Shown: positions 1 to 9,629, counted from the first letter of the stretch. The stretch is 64,000 nt of DNA from Thalassobacillus sp. CUG 92003 (GCF_013618635.1 NZ_JABLSJ010000007.1:152360-216359), one strand, 5' to 3'. A program made the numbers and translations. The notes: generated from the sequence alone by a model not told the origin.

Positions 1-2
1 AA

Positions 3-569
3 CGCCCTGAGGTAGCGTGGATTGGGGCAAATACACACGTTCACAATAGCTCGGCCCGGCGCGTCCTGGAAAAGATCGGTGTGCAGCAAGGCCCGCAGCT
101 GCACTATTTAATTTTAACAGAACCTGACAAATTAAACGCCACTCCAGGAGCAGTATGGGAACCTGTTCAAGAGCTGACCAAGAAACGAGCCCTTCTTCGG
201 TCGTTGCATCAGAACGCGCTCGGTGTTTTCCCGTATGAATGCTATTATCCTTTTCCGTTTGACGATGCCTTATTTACAGATGCGTATTTACAGACGTGCA
301 GTTTCTATCAATCTCCTGATCAGCAGCGTTTTGTCGTGATTCAAAACGATCAGAAAAAATACCAGTACGCACACGTCAAATATTTTTGGAATGACCATTA
401 CGAACAGCCTGGCTTCTTTGAAACGCTTCGCGATCACTGGCAGCATAACCCTGACAACGTAGGCTGCTGGATCGATTTTTCACCTGAAGGCTATCAAAAC
501 ATCCAGGACCTCACGCCATATGAAGTCAAAGATCCCTGGGTGCTTTACGGAATGTTGAAACAAGCTTAG
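3..569 (+). CDS. GNAT-like protein, C-terminal part (truncated by window edge)
   Basis: The reading frame is open from the first bases of the window to a TAG stop, so the true start lies upstream. The first visible residues (NTHVHNSSARRVLEKIGV) resemble the acetyl-CoA-binding end of GNAT acetyltransferases, where an Asn-x-x-Ser...Leu-x-x-x-Gly-Phe pattern is usual. The remaining 140 residues are rich in Tyr, Phe and Trp and may be a second, divergent GNAT-type domain, but I do not recognise them. A GTG at 81 gives a shorter frame, but it has no good ribosome site and lies inside the conserved stretch. The gene converges on rnr. Family assignment is tentative. Confidence 0.45.
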   Translation, partial: RPEVAWIGANTHVHNSSARRVLEKIGVQQGPQLHYLILTEPDKLNATPGAVWEPVQELTKKRALLRSLHQNALGVFPYECYYPFPFDDALFTDAYLQTCSFYQSPDQQRFVVIQNDQKKYQYAHVKYFWNDHYEQPGFFETLRDHWQHNPDNVGCWIDFSPEGYQNIQDLTPYEVKDPWVLYGMLKQA

Positions 570-610
570 TACCATACCAAACGAGCTTGGGAAAAAACTG
601 AATAATACAC

Positions 611-650
611 AAAAATGCCGAACATTTCGCTGAAAGGTTCGGCATTTTTT
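611..650 (+). terminator. Rho-independent terminator
   Basis: A perfect 10-bp stem (AATGCCGAAC / GTTCGGCATT) is followed by a T run. It lies 40 bases after the stop of the acetyltransferase-like gene. Confidence 0.85.
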
Positions 651-690
651 GTGCTTAAGGAAGGCGTTCAACGACCGCTGCGTCAAAACA

Positions 691-781
691 TTCCGCTTTC
701 CACGGGCACGGCCTCAGTCCTCAGAAAGCAAAAACGCTTTCCTGCGGGATCTTCGGCTCGCGCTGTTCCCGAAGGAACGCT
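691..781. repeat. Dispersed Bacillaceae GC-rich repeat, degenerate copy
   Basis: A GC-rich non-coding block carries the ordered words CGCTTTCC, CGGGCACGGCCTC, CCTGCGGG, TCTTCGGCTCG and TTCCCG. A related block with the same order of words lies at 58339-58462. This type of intergenic repeat is common in Bacillaceae genomes from general knowledge. It sits in the converging interval between the acetyltransferase-like gene and rnr. Confidence 0.6.
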
Positions 782-859
782 AATATTCATCTAAAAGCTT
801 TAAAACGTTTTTAATGTCCGTTTTATTAATACCACTGAGTTATTTAAGTCCCAGCTTTG

Positions 860-3151
860 CTACTTTTTCTTCTTTTTCTTGCCTCCGCCGCTTTTACGCT
901 TGGCGGCGCCTTTATTATTATAAAAAGGTTTGTTATCTTTGTTTTTACCTTTTTTCCCGTCCTTGCTTTTGGAAGGAATCGGTTTTGGCTTAGACGGCGC
1001 TTTCCGTTCTTTACGCGGTTTCATTCCCACGATTTCGAAATCGACGACACGTTCATCCAAGTTGACATTCATGACACGGATGGTGATTTCATCGCCGATA
1101 CGGAACATATTACCGGTCCGTTCACCTATCATGGCAAATTGCTTTTCATCGAAGTGATAATAATCATCGGTCAAGTAAGAGACGTGCACGAGACCTTCGA
1201 CTGTGTTCGGAAGCTCAACAAACAAGCCGAAGCTTGTCACGGAGCTGATGACACCATCGAATACTTCTCCGACTTTATCCTGCATATACTCCGCTTTCTT
1301 CAGATCATCCGTTTCGCGCTCAGCATCGACGGCTGCCCGTTCCATTTCTGATGAATGGCGGGCAATCTCTGGAAGTTGTTCCTGCCATCTTCGCTGTGTT
1401 TGTTGATCGAGCTTACCATTAACCAGATAGGTCCGGATTAACCGGTGCACAATCAAGTCAGGATAACGTCGGATGGGCGACGTGAAATGCGTGTAAAAGT
1501 CTGTCGCCAGGCCGAAGTGACCGAGACTTTGCGGGTCATACTTGGCTTGCTGCATAGACCGAAGCATCAATTTGGATATGATGGTATCTTCTTGGGTCCC
1601 TTTGACTTCATCGAGAACTTTTTGCAAGGCTTGCGGTCGGATGTCGTTTGCTGTTCCTTTGACGTTGACCCCAAGGTTGGCTACAAATTCAAAGAAGTGC
1701 TCAAGTTTGTCCGGATCAGGATCCTGGTGAACACGGTGAATAAACGGGACCTCCATCCAATGGAAATGTTCCGCAACAGTTTCGTTAGCCGCCAGCATGA
1801 ATTCTTCAATTAGGCGTTCACCGACTGAGCGTTCCAGCAATTTGACGTCAATCGCTCGGCCGTCATCGTCAACGATTACTTTGGCCTCTTTGAAATCAAA
1901 GTCGATGGCGCCGCGGCCAAAGCGTTTCTGACGAAGACGCTTGGCAAGAGCAGCCATATCTCGGAACATCGGAACCAGATCTTCATATTGCTTGATCAAT
2001 TCCTCGTCTTCGTCTTCCAAAATGGCGTTTACATCCTTATAGGTCATTCGCTCATTGGTTTTAATGACACTTTGGAAAATCTCGTGATTGACGACGTCCC
2101 CGCTGGAATCGATCTCCATTTCGCACGAGAGCGTCAGTCGATCAACCTGTGGGTTCAGGGAACAGATACCATTTGATAAGCGATGAGGAATCATCGGGAT
2201 GACGCGATCGACAAGGTAGACACTTGTCGCGCGCTCACTCGCTTCTTCGTCAATTGGTGAGTTCTCATCAACATAATACGTCACGTCCGCAATATGAACA
2301 CCGAGTTTATAATTGCCGTTACCCAGTTGTTTGACGGTAACCGCATCATCCAAATCCTTGGCATCTGCTCCATCGATCGTAACAATCGTTTCATCCCGCA
2401 AATCGCGGCGATTCTCGATTTCACTTTCGGCAATTTGATCAGGTGTGTTTTTCGCCTGCTCAAGGGCTTCCTCTGGAAATTCCGATTTAATGCCATGTTT
2501 GTGAATAATCGAAATAATTTCAATGCCAGGGTCATTTTTATGACCAAGGATATTCACAATCATGCCTTCAGCACTCATACGTTCCTCTGGAAACTTGGTG
2601 ATTTCGACAATCACTTTATGGCCATCTACAGCACCGTTTGAATGCTCTTTCGGGATGAAAATATCGTTTGGGATCCGCTTATCATCTGCAATAACGAAGC
2701 CAAAATTTTGATTGGCCTGGTAAGTTCCTACGACCTTCGTCGTGGCGCGTTCAATGATGCGTATAACGACACCTTCCGCCCGTTGGCCTTTCTCATCACG
2801 TCTCTCCACCCGAACGAAGACTTTATCATTGTTCATCGCTGAAGCTAGATCAGAATGGTGAATATAAACATCATCCTGGTCTTCATCATCCGGAATTAAG
2901 AAGGCGAATCCTTTGGCGTGCATTTGAATGCGCCCTCGAATTAAATTCATCTTCTCGGGTAAACCGAATCTGTTCTTACGCGTTCTGACGAGTTCGCCCT
3001 CTCCTTCTAACTCATTAAGCGCCTTAACGAGCGCGGTGAAGTCTTCATCCTGTTCAAAATCTAACGTTTCTTCCAATTCTTGAACCGAGAGGGGCTTGGA
3101 AGCTGCGTCTTTAAAATAAGCTAAAATCTTTTCTTTTAATTGGTCTGTCAT
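860..3151 (-). CDS. rnr: Ribonuclease R
   Basis: A 763-residue 3'-5' exoribonuclease that degrades structured RNA in the cytoplasm. The N-terminal winged-helix segment covers about residues 1-70 and two cold-shock-type OB folds about 70-230. The RNB catalytic domain starts near 250 and carries the acidic metal-binding cluster [11 protein letters not shown] (260-270). An S1 RNA-binding domain lies at about 630-715, and the tail is very basic and ends in a run of lysines. The ATG is preceded by AAGGAGGAAG. In Bacillus the gene follows secG and est, as here, but is normally followed by smpB and ssrA; here it is followed by a repeat and a converging gene. The length is typical of the family. Confidence 0.97.
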   Translation of the reverse strand: MTDQLKEKILAYFKDAASKPLSVQELEETLDFEQDEDFTALVKALNELEGEGELVRTRKNRFGLPEKMNLIRGRIQMHAKGFAFLIPDDEDQDDVYIHHSDLASAMNNDKVFVRVERRDEKGQRAEGVVIRIIERATTKVVGTYQANQNFGFVIADDKRIPNDIFIPKEHSNGAVDGHKVIVEITKFPEERMSAEGMIVNILGHKNDPGIEIISIIHKHGIKSEFPEEALEQAKNTPDQIAESEIENRRDLRDETIVTIDGADAKDLDDAVTVKQLGNGNYKLGVHIADVTYYVDENSPIDEEASERATSVYLVDRVIPMIPHRLSNGICSLNPQVDRLTLSCEMEIDSSGDVVNHEIFQSVIKTNERMTYKDVNAILEDEDEELIKQYEDLVPMFRDMAALAKRLRQKRFGRGAIDFDFKEAKVIVDDDGRAIDVKLLERSVGERLIEEFMLAANETVAEHFHWMEVPFIHRVHQDPDPDKLEHFFEFVANLGVNVKGTANDIRPQALQKVLDEVKGTQEDTIISKLMLRSMQQAKYDPQSLGHFGLATDFYTHFTSPIRRYPDLIVHRLIRTYLVNGKLDQQTQRRWQEQLPEIARHSSEMERAAVDAERETDDLKKAEYMQDKVGEVFDGVISSVTSFGLFVELPNTVEGLVHVSYLTDDYYHFDEKQFAMIGERTGNMFRIGDEITIRVMNVNLDERVVDFEIVGMKPRKERKAPSKPKPIPSKSKDGKKGKNKDNKPFYNNKGAAKRKSGGGKKKKKK

Positions 3152-3192
3152 GTTTTCTTCCTCCTTCGATTTCCGCCCTCTACCCGGCAGCG

Positions 3193-3936
3193 TCAGCTCC
3201 AGTCCAGCGACTCAAGAAATGCAAGGATATCCTCGTGCAGCTGTTCGCGCTCTTGATCGAGCGTGATAACGTGACCGGATTGTTTATACCATTTGATATC
3301 TTTTGTGTCTGATTCGATATGGTCATAAATATATTGGGCGCTTTCTTTATTAATCATTTCATCTTGTTCAGCTTGGACGACAAAAGCGGGGGCATAAATA
3401 TGATCGACGTGATCATGTACCTCATTAATTAAACCGCCAAGCTGGTGGAACATATCTTTCGATTGATCGAGTAAGGTTTCTATTTCCTGATCAATCGTTT
3501 CTTTGTCTTTACCTTCTAATTGTTTAAATTCTTTCGCTTTAAATCGGTAACCTTGCGACAATTCCTGCTCGTTGTCAAAGAACATCGGGGTACACATCGG
3601 GATGATGCCTTTGACTGGTTCATTGTAAGCGAGTTTCAACCCTAACACGCCGCCGAGTGAGAGACCAGCGACTGCAATCTTTGTGTATCCTAATTCACGC
3701 AAATGGTTTAAAGCATGTTGAACGTCCTCCCACCACTGCTCTGGACCAGCCTTAGTCAGTTCCTCTGGAGGCTGTCCATGGCCGCGGTAGATGGGAGCAT
3801 GACTTGTGTATCCGTGCTTTTGCAAAAAACGTCCCAGCATTCTGACATCAGCTGAATGCCCTGTAAATCCATGTAATAATAATACCGCACGCTCGCCCTC
3901 TTCAAACGTAAACGGTTCAGGCAGTTTAATTTTCAT
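3193..3936 (-). CDS. est: Carboxylesterase (Est30/YvaK type)
   Basis: A 247-residue alpha/beta hydrolase that cleaves short-chain carboxyl esters in the cytoplasm. It matches the Geobacillus Est30 type closely: the oxyanion-hole motif LLHGFTG is near residue 20 and the nucleophile elbow GLSLGG places the serine at 93. The acid is Asp192 in QDEM and the general base is His222 in SGHVITLD. The length equals the family norm. It lies between secG and rnr on the same strand, the usual Bacillus order, 41 bases upstream of rnr. The ribosome site AAGGAG precedes the ATG. The natural substrate is unknown. Confidence 0.93.
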   Translation of the reverse strand: MKIKLPEPFTFEEGERAVLLLHGFTGHSADVRMLGRFLQKHGYTSHAPIYRGHGQPPEELTKAGPEQWWEDVQHALNHLRELGYTKIAVAGLSLGGVLGLKLAYNEPVKGIIPMCTPMFFDNEQELSQGYRFKAKEFKQLEGKDKETIDQEIETLLDQSKDMFHQLGGLINEVHDHVDHIYAPAFVVQAEQDEMINKESAQYIYDHIESDTKDIKWYKQSGHVITLDQEREQLHEDILAFLESLDWS

Positions 3937-4035
3937 CTTTTTTCGCTCCTTATCCCATTTATTTCCCTATTTAGCTGGATTCATTCTTGTTTTTCCTGAC
4001 GTTTTCCGAGTCCCTCCCTCATAACCGGGAATACG

Positions 4036-4064
4036 AAAGCCGCGCTAGCTAACAGCGCGGCTTT
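4036..4064 (-). terminator. Hairpin between secG and est
   Basis: A perfect 11-bp stem (AAAGCCGCGCT / AGCGCGGCTTT) lies between the end of secG and the start of est. On the minus strand it lacks a long T run, so it may be a weak terminator or an mRNA 3' end that lets part of transcription continue into est-rnr. Confidence 0.6.
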
Positions 4065-4090
4065 GATACTCAATTTTTATTTGATCTGGT

Positions 4091-4324
4091 TTAATTCAAT
4101 ACGTAAGCAGCCAAAAAAGCAAAGACGAAAAACAAAACGCCGGTCACAATTGTGGCCTTATGCAGCACGGCGTCCACGCCTCGTGCTTTTTGCTTTCCAA
4201 ATAACTGCTCAGCCCCTCCAGAGATAGCTCCAGATAAGCCGGCACTTTTTCCAGATTGAAGTAATACAAGAACAATTAAAACAATAGTATCAATAGCTAA
4301 TAACGCAATAGCAATACTTTCCAT
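4091..4324 (-). CDS. secG: Protein translocase subunit SecG
   Basis: A 77-residue membrane subunit of the SecYEG channel that assists SecA-driven protein export. Two hydrophobic segments (about residues 4-24 and 56-76) flank the conserved loop [17 protein letters not shown]. The ATG at 4324 has AGGAGGTGTG upstream. Reading further upstream would add a basic non-conserved tail and is rejected. The neighbours est and rnr match the order in Bacillus. Confidence 0.95.
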   Translation of the reverse strand: MESIAIALLAIDTIVLIVLVLLQSGKSAGLSGAISGGAEQLFGKQKARGVDAVLHKATIVTGVLFFVFAFLAAYVLN

Positions 4325-4408
4325 AGTGTGCCCACACCTCCTAAAACGCACAAATACATATTGTAAATGTAGCACAAAAACACGCATACAGCAACATTTG
4401 GTAACTGT

Positions 4409-4693
4409 TTAATTTTTTTGCTCTATATGGGTTTGGGCGGTTGAGCACGGCGCGCTTTCTACGGGAGTGCGTTGAAACCACTCAGTCTCTCTCCCTAAAA
4501 TTCTAAACACCATAGATAAAATGCTTCGCGATTTACGCCTGGCACTTCGCCGTTTATTCAGCCTCGGTTTACTAAAAAATGCCCCAATGAACATAAACAA
4601 CAAAGCTACTAATATTCCCGCAGCTTCCTGATTAAATAGGATAGATACGGGAATAGATAAAGCTGCCAACATAAAAAAGAGCTTTATAAACAA
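4409..4693 (-). CDS. Small two-TM membrane protein of unknown function
   Basis: A protein of about 94 residues with two hydrophobic stretches (about 5-20 and 24-40), then a strongly basic segment (NKRRSARRKSR) and a polar tail. The likely start is TTG at 4693, because GGAGGG lies six bases upstream. The ATG ten codons earlier has no ribosome site and would place this GGAGGG inside the gene. The positive tail after the second hydrophobic segment suggests both ends face the cytoplasm. I do not recognise the family. It lies between secG and a DUF4083 gene on the same strand. Confidence 0.6.
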   Translation of the reverse strand: MFIKLFFMLAALSIPVSILFNQEAAGILVALLFMFIGAFFSKPRLNKRRSARRKSRSILSMVFRILGRETEWFQRTPVESAPCSTAQTHIEQKN

Positions 4694-4769
4694 TTGCTTC
4701 CCTCCATGCAGAAAAATGTGCAAGGAAAAAATGGTATAAATTCTTGTGCAGAATTTAACCTTACCGAAC

Positions 4770-4955
4770 CTATTCTTCTCTCTTAATAAGCTTCTCTAAT
4801 TTTTGTTCCATTCTATCTAATTGTCTATTTCTTTGTTTAGCAGTCATAACATACGTAACAATGCCTACAACGACAGCAATTAAAATTAGGAAGAAAAACA
4901 GTTGAGCTATGATATCTCCAAAATTCCAACTGCCTACAGCTGATAATAAAAACAT
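4770..4955 (-). CDS. DUF4083-family small membrane protein
   Basis: A 61-residue protein with one membrane segment (about residues 12-37) followed by a short amphipathic, charged helix (RQLDRMEQKLEKLIKRE). The motif NFGDIIAQLFFFL followed by such a coil is the pattern of the uncharacterised DUF4083 family found in Bacillaceae. The ATG at 4955 has AGGGGAGG seven bases upstream. The function is unknown. The 319-bp tandem repeat array begins about 110 bases upstream of the start. Confidence 0.75.
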   Translation of the reverse strand: MFLLSAVGSWNFGDIIAQLFFFLILIAVVVGIVTYVMTAKQRNRQLDRMEQKLEKLIKREE

Positions 4956-5065
4956 ATGTACGCCTCCCCTAACGAAACGATCCGCATTTTCTTCTTGAAT
5001 CATTATAAGTATTTCAAAATGTTGGGTATAACTCAATAGGTATCCATGTTCGCAGTTCACAGCGA

Positions 5066-5790
5066 GTTGACAGGTCCTGGCTTGATACACTTTCGGCTGT
5101 GATCGTTTCTGCGATAGATCGGATTCTAACGTCCTCTTTTTAGCTTATAAATAGGTTGGGGATCATAAATGTGGGGAATTGGCATGTAAATTCAGCTCAT
5201 TGCGCGATCATGCTGGTAAATGGCTCGGTGATCCTCTGATTCGGCAAGAATATCTGGGAAAATGGCATGTAAGCAGACTGCCTGGCTGCCACTGGCTTAT
5301 ATCTTCTCTGATCGGGCTTGTATTCAGGTGATGCTGGCTCGTATTCAGCCCAGCTTAGATTGTAATAAGCCAGGTCGAAATCCACATGGAAGGTCGTGGC
5401 TTGATATGTTCCCGGATTGGCTTGTATGTGTGGCAGATCGGATTATAAGCTCCTATTTTCAGCTCGTAAATTTGTTGGGGATCATTAAGGTGTGAATTTG
5501 GCATGTAAATTTAGCTCATTGCGCGGTCACGCTTTAATATGGCTTGGTGGTCCCCCGATTCGGTACGAATGTCTGGGAATACGGCATGTAAACAGACTGC
5601 CTGGCTGCCTCTCGCTTATATCCTCTCTGGTTGGGCTTGAATTTAGCTGATAATGGATCGTAATCACCCCAGGTTAGCCTGTAATGAGCTAAGTCGAAAT
5701 CCTAACGTCAGGTTCTGGCTTAAATATCTCCCGTATCTGCTCGTATGTGTGGCAGATTGGGTTATAAAGTACTCTTTTTTAATTATAGGA
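5066..5790. repeat. Higher-order tandem repeat, 319-bp period
   Basis: This roughly 1-kb non-coding interval between the DUF4083 gene and fruR holds two full imperfect copies (5117-5435 and 5436-5754), each 319 bases, with flanking partial copies. Shared landmarks at exactly 319-base spacing include GATCGGATT (5117, 5436, 5755 as GATTGGGTT), GTTGGGGATCAT and AGACTGCCTGGCTGCC. Within each copy, shorter units of about 19-22 bases recur around the words GCTTGTAT, GCTCGTAA and GCATGTAA. Short open frames inside it have no ribosome sites and do not match between copies. Confidence 0.85.
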
Positions 5791-5900
5791 TTTGGCATAT
5801 ACCATTCACTTAATAGCACAGTCCTTAATACAGAGATGGCCCTTTTTTGTCCCCCTTCTTGGAAACAGAACTATATTACTGTTTGATTAACTATGAGTGA

Positions 5901-5948
5901 TTTTGAATGTTATTTTGATACTTTTTGAATGAATTTGGTTGTTTTTGA
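5901..5948 (+). promoter_or_regulatory. Candidate FruR operator: phased TTTTGA direct repeats
   Basis: TTTTGA occurs at 5901, 5913, 5923 and 5943, that is at steps of 12, 10 and 20 bases, placing the copies on about one face of the helix. The block lies about 60-110 bases upstream of the fruR start. DeoR-family repressors often bind direct repeats, so this is a candidate autoregulatory site. No clear -35/-10 pair was found nearby. Confidence 0.4.
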
Positions 5949-6008
5949 TTGATTTATGAAAGGGCTTCCTTTATGATGAAATTAGGAATTAAGAGAGGGG
6001 GGGATTTC

Positions 6009-6755
6009 GTGTTAACTCCTGAACGTCACCAGTTGATTCTAGAGCTTCTTCATAACAAAACCACCGTAAAATTGAAGGAACTCGTCGAAGAAACCCAAGC
6101 GTCAGATTCCACCGTTCGTCGCGATCTTGATCAACTTGAGCAAGCCGGTCAATTACGACGTATTCATGGCGGAGCGTCCTTGCGGCAATCAGCTAGTGAA
6201 GAACCCAGCATGTCAGAAAAAGCCACCGTGCACTACCAGGATAAATCGCGCATAGCTGCTGAAGCGGCTAAATTGGTACGTGACGGAGACTGTATTTTTC
6301 TTGATGCAGGTACCACGACATTCGAAATGATCCCGCACTTACGTGATAAAAATTTAATTGTCGTAACCAATGGACTCAGCCATTTAGAAGCTTTAACGGA
6401 ACATCACGTGCCCACGTATGTGGTGGGAGGCTTTGTAAAACAAAAGACGCGAGCAGTCATTGGGTCAGGTGCTATCACAAATTTGGAGCAATATCGGTTT
6501 GATAAATGCTTTCTCGGTATTAACGGGATCCATGATGAAGACGGTTATACTACACCCGACCCTGAAGAAGCGGCTGTAAAACGGACAGCATTGGCCTTAT
6601 CCCTGGACCGTTATGTGCTAGGCGACGCGTCTAAATTTAATGAAATTACCTTTGTAAAAGTAGCTGATCTAGCAGAAGCTACCATTATCACCAATCACCA
6701 CGATCACATCGAGCATTATCGAACCAAAACTCAAGTAAAGGCAGTGAGACCATGA
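6009..6755 (+). CDS. fruR: DeoR-family fructose operon repressor
   Basis: A 248-residue transcriptional regulator with an N-terminal winged helix (LTPERHQLILELLHNK..., the DSTVRRDLDQLE recognition helix and RRIHGGA turn at about residues 35-60). A C-terminal sugar-phosphate-sensing domain of the DeoR type carries DAGTTTFEM. The start is taken as GTG at 6009, because AGAGGGGGGGA lies just upstream and the protein then begins MLTPERHQ like its relatives. An ATG 60 bases earlier is less likely. It overlaps fruK by four bases (ATGA). It probably represses the operon until fructose-1-phosphate is present; that effector is inferred from the family. Confidence 0.92.
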   Translation: MLTPERHQLILELLHNKTTVKLKELVEETQASDSTVRRDLDQLEQAGQLRRIHGGASLRQSASEEPSMSEKATVHYQDKSRIAAEAAKLVRDGDCIFLDAGTTTFEMIPHLRDKNLIVVTNGLSHLEALTEHHVPTYVVGGFVKQKTRAVIGSGAITNLEQYRFDKCFLGINGIHDEDGYTTPDPEEAAVKRTALALSLDRYVLGDASKFNEITFVKVADLAEATIITNHHDHIEHYRTKTQVKAVRP

Positions 6756-7666
6756 TCTATACCTGTACGCTTAATCCTTCAATCGATTACGTTATGCACA
6801 TTGAGCGTTTCGAGGAAGGCGGGCTCAACCGCGCAGCTCAGACCTTTTATTACCCCGGCGGCAAAGGGATCAATGTCTCGCGGGTGTTGCGACGTCTGGA
6901 TACGGAAACGACTGCCCTCGGATTTATCGGCGGTTTCACAGGCGACTTCATAAAACGTCATTTAGGCGATGAAGCAATTTCCCACAACTTCATTGAAACG
7001 GGCCAAACGACCAGGATCAACGTCAAGCTGAAGGCTGGGAGTGAATCGGAAATTAATGGCCCTGGACCGGCTATTACAGCCGAACAGCAGCACGCCTTAC
7101 TGAATGAAATTGCCCGACTCACGGCAGAGGATACGTTAGTGTTAGCGGGCAGTCTCCCCTCATCATTGCCTGGCGATTTTTATGAGCAGATCGCTCGCTT
7201 ATGCTATGAGCGCGATGTTGCCCTTGTCGCAGATACGTCCGGCCCGGCTTTGCATCAAATGGCCAAACAGCCCGTGTTGCTATTAAAGCCGAATCATCAT
7301 GAGCTTGGCGAGCTTTTTGATACCTCCATTACGAATAAAGAAAAGGCTGCTTATTACGCCAAACAACTGCTGGCAGACGGACCACAAAATATCATCGTCT
7401 CAATGGGAGCAGAAGGGGCTGTTTTCGTTAATGCGGAACACCAATGGTACGCCAACACGCCCGAAGGAAAACTCATAAATTCCGTCGGGGCAGGTGATTC
7501 GGTCGTATCTGGCTTCCTTTCGGCTTATACGAAGAACCAAGGTTTGGAACAAGCGTTCAAGTACGGGATTGCTGCAGGCAGTGCCACCGCTTTCAGCGAT
7601 GATTTATGCACGAGACAAGATGTGGAGTCCATTGTAACTGATATATATGTTTCACCTATTTCTTAA
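6752..7666 (+). CDS. fruK: 1-phosphofructokinase
   Basis: A 304-residue ribokinase-fold sugar kinase of the PfkB family that phosphorylates fructose-1-phosphate to fructose-1,6-bisphosphate using ATP in the cytoplasm. The N-terminal substrate motif NPSIDYVM and the PGGKGINVSRVL signature (about residues 36-47) are present. The C-terminal GAGDSVVSGF motif near 247 supplies the catalytic Asp and anion hole. It is translationally coupled to fruR by an ATGA overlap and followed after 14 bases by fruA, so the three form one unit. Confidence 0.96.
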   Translation: MIYTCTLNPSIDYVMHIERFEEGGLNRAAQTFYYPGGKGINVSRVLRRLDTETTALGFIGGFTGDFIKRHLGDEAISHNFIETGQTTRINVKLKAGSESEINGPGPAITAEQQHALLNEIARLTAEDTLVLAGSLPSSLPGDFYEQIARLCYERDVALVADTSGPALHQMAKQPVLLLKPNHHELGELFDTSITNKEKAAYYAKQLLADGPQNIIVSMGAEGAVFVNAEHQWYANTPEGKLINSVGAGDSVVSGFLSAYTKNQGLEQAFKYGIAAGSATAFSDDLCTRQDVESIVTDIYVSPIS

Positions 7667-7680
7667 AGGAGGGTCTAAAG

Positions 7681-9576
7681 ATGAAGATTACAGATTTATT
7701 AACGCGCGACACGATTGTGTTGAACATGACGGCTTCTTCTAAACCTGAAGCCATCGATGAATTGATCGGCAAGCTTGACCAGGCAGGAAAACTGAATGAT
7801 CGCGATGAATTCAAACAGGCGATTAACGAGCGGGAACAGCAGAGCACGACCGGGATTGGTGAAGGCATTGCGATTCCTCACGCCAAAACGGCGGCTGTAA
7901 AAGAACCTTCCATTGTTTTCGGTCGCTCACAGGAAGGTTTGGATTATGAGTCGCTGGATGGCCAGCCGACCAACTTATTCTTTATGATTGCAGCTTCAGA
8001 CGGGGCGAACCAAACGCATTTAGAAACGCTATCCCGTCTATCCACCTTCTTAATGGACAACGCGTTCCGTTCCCAGCTTGAGGCTGCCAAAACGGAAGAG
8101 GAAGTCATTGAAGCCATCAATGCCAAAGAAGCCGAAGAAGATTATGACAGCGAGGAAGAATCCGCTTCCGGCAAACACATCCTTGCTGTGACGGCTTGCC
8201 CTACCGGCATTGCCCATACGTACATGGCCGCTGATAAGTTAAAAGCAGCAGCTCAAGAGATGGACCTGAATATTAAAGTAGAAACGAACGGTTCAAGCGG
8301 CGTCAAAAACCGGCTGACGGCCGAAGATATTGAAAAAGCAGATGCTATTATTGTCGCAGCTGATACCAACGTCGAAATGGACCGATTTAAAGGTAAACCC
8401 GTTATCGAAGCCCCCGTGGCAAAAGGCATTCACGAGCCGAAAGAATTATTGAACAAAGCGTTGAAAGAAGATGCACCCATTTATCAAGGGAGCGGCGAAA
8501 AATCGGAAAGCTCTGAAGACAGTGGCGGAAGAAGCGGCATTTACAAGCACCTGATGAATGGTGTCTCCAACATGCTTCCGTTCGTTGTCGGTGGTGGTAT
8601 TTTAATTGCCCTTTCCTTCTTCTTTGGAATCAATGCTGCTAATCCGGAAAGTGATCAATACAACAGATTTGCTGAAATGCTCAGCATCATCGGCGGCGAC
8701 AATGCTTTCTTCCTACTTGTACCCGTCTTAGCCGGCTTCATAGCATCCAGTATCGCTGACCGTCCCGGGTTCGCACCAGGTATGATAGGCGGCCTGATTG
8801 CCATTACGTCTGGCGTTGAAGGTGCAGGAAATGGTTCCGGGTTCTTAGGTGGTTTAATCGCTGGTTTCTTAGCTGGTTATTTGACGCTTGCCGTTAAAAA
8901 AGTATTAGCAGGGTTACCAGACGTCATGGACGGTTTAAAAACTGTCCTGTTCTATCCAGTCATTACGATTTTCATTACAGGGATGATCATGCTGTTGATC
9001 AATCCGCCATTGACCCAACTTTATACTGGGCTGCTCAGCTGGCTTGAAGGCATGGGAGATGCCAACCTCGCTCTGGTAGGCTTGATTGTAGGCGGTATGA
9101 TGGCGGTTGATATGGGGGGACCTATCAACAAAGCTGCTTATACGTTCGGTCTTGCGACACTCGAAGCAGGAAATTATGAATTTATCGCAGCCGCCATGGC
9201 TGGTGGTATGGTACCGCCAATCGCGATGGGGCTTGCGACCACGTTCTTTAAAAATAAATTCAGTAAGCAAGAACGCGAGACAGGAAAAACGGCTTACTTC
9301 CTCGGCGGTTTCTTCATTACCGAAGGTGCTATCCCATTTGCGGCAGCCGACCCGGCCCGTGTCATTCCGTCGATGGTAGCAGGTTCCGCCATCACAGGTG
9401 CCCTGACCATGTTATTTGAAATCGGTCTGCGTGCCCCCCATGGCGGTATATTTGTAATCGGACTAGTTGAAGGTGGCTTCATGAAAGCTGTCCTATATCT
9501 CTTTGCCATCCTAATCGGGAGTATCATTAGTGCAGTCATTGTAGGATTCTTGAAAAAAGAGGTGCAAAAGGCTTAA
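7681..9576 (+). CDS. fruA: PTS fructose transporter, fused EIIABC
   Basis: A 631-residue membrane protein that imports fructose and phosphorylates it to fructose-1-phosphate. Domains in order: EIIA (about 1-150) with phospho-acceptor His67 in GIAIPHAKT; an acidic linker (EAEEDYDSEEE); EIIB (about 164-265) with Cys173 in TACPTGIAHT; EIIC (about 290-631) with about eight to ten hydrophobic segments. The A-B-C order is that of Bacillus FruA. AAGGAGG precedes the ATG. The phosphate donors HPr and EI are encoded directly downstream. The long acidic linker is compatible with life in salt, but that is inference. Confidence 0.96.
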   Translation: MKITDLLTRDTIVLNMTASSKPEAIDELIGKLDQAGKLNDRDEFKQAINEREQQSTTGIGEGIAIPHAKTAAVKEPSIVFGRSQEGLDYESLDGQPTNLFFMIAASDGANQTHLETLSRLSTFLMDNAFRSQLEAAKTEEEVIEAINAKEAEEDYDSEEESASGKHILAVTACPTGIAHTYMAADKLKAAAQEMDLNIKVETNGSSGVKNRLTAEDIEKADAIIVAADTNVEMDRFKGKPVIEAPVAKGIHEPKELLNKALKEDAPIYQGSGEKSESSEDSGGRSGIYKHLMNGVSNMLPFVVGGGILIALSFFFGINAANPESDQYNRFAEMLSIIGGDNAFFLLVPVLAGFIASSIADRPGFAPGMIGGLIAITSGVEGAGNGSGFLGGLIAGFLAGYLTLAVKKVLAGLPDVMDGLKTVLFYPVITIFITGMIMLLINPPLTQLYTGLLSWLEGMGDANLALVGLIVGGMMAVDMGGPINKAAYTFGLATLEAGNYEFIAAAMAGGMVPPIAMGLATTFFKNKFSKQERETGKTAYFLGGFFITEGAIPFAAADPARVIPSMVAGSAITGALTMLFEIGLRAPHGGIFVIGLVEGGFMKAVLYLFAILIGSIISAVIVGFLKKEVQKA

Positions 9577-9629
9577 AATGAGAGAGTTAGAGTCATTATA
9601 AAGCGACCACTTTTGAGGAGGAATTTACA

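Noticed and set aside
800..816. TTAAAACGTTTTTAA resembling a catabolite (cre) site
   Set aside because: It lacks the conserved TG...CA ends and lies downstream of rnr between two converging genes, so it has no promoter to control.
857..1351. Long frame opposite to the rnr 3' end
   Set aside because: It is the antisense reading of the conserved S1 and basic tail of RNase R and has no ribosome site.
4325..4387. N-terminal extension of secG by 21 codons
   Set aside because: It would place the ribosome site AGGAGGTGTG inside the gene and add a basic tail not seen in SecG.
5197..5886. Short open frames inside the 5-kb repeat array
   Set aside because: They lack ribosome sites, differ between the two repeat copies, and their translations show no conserved pattern.
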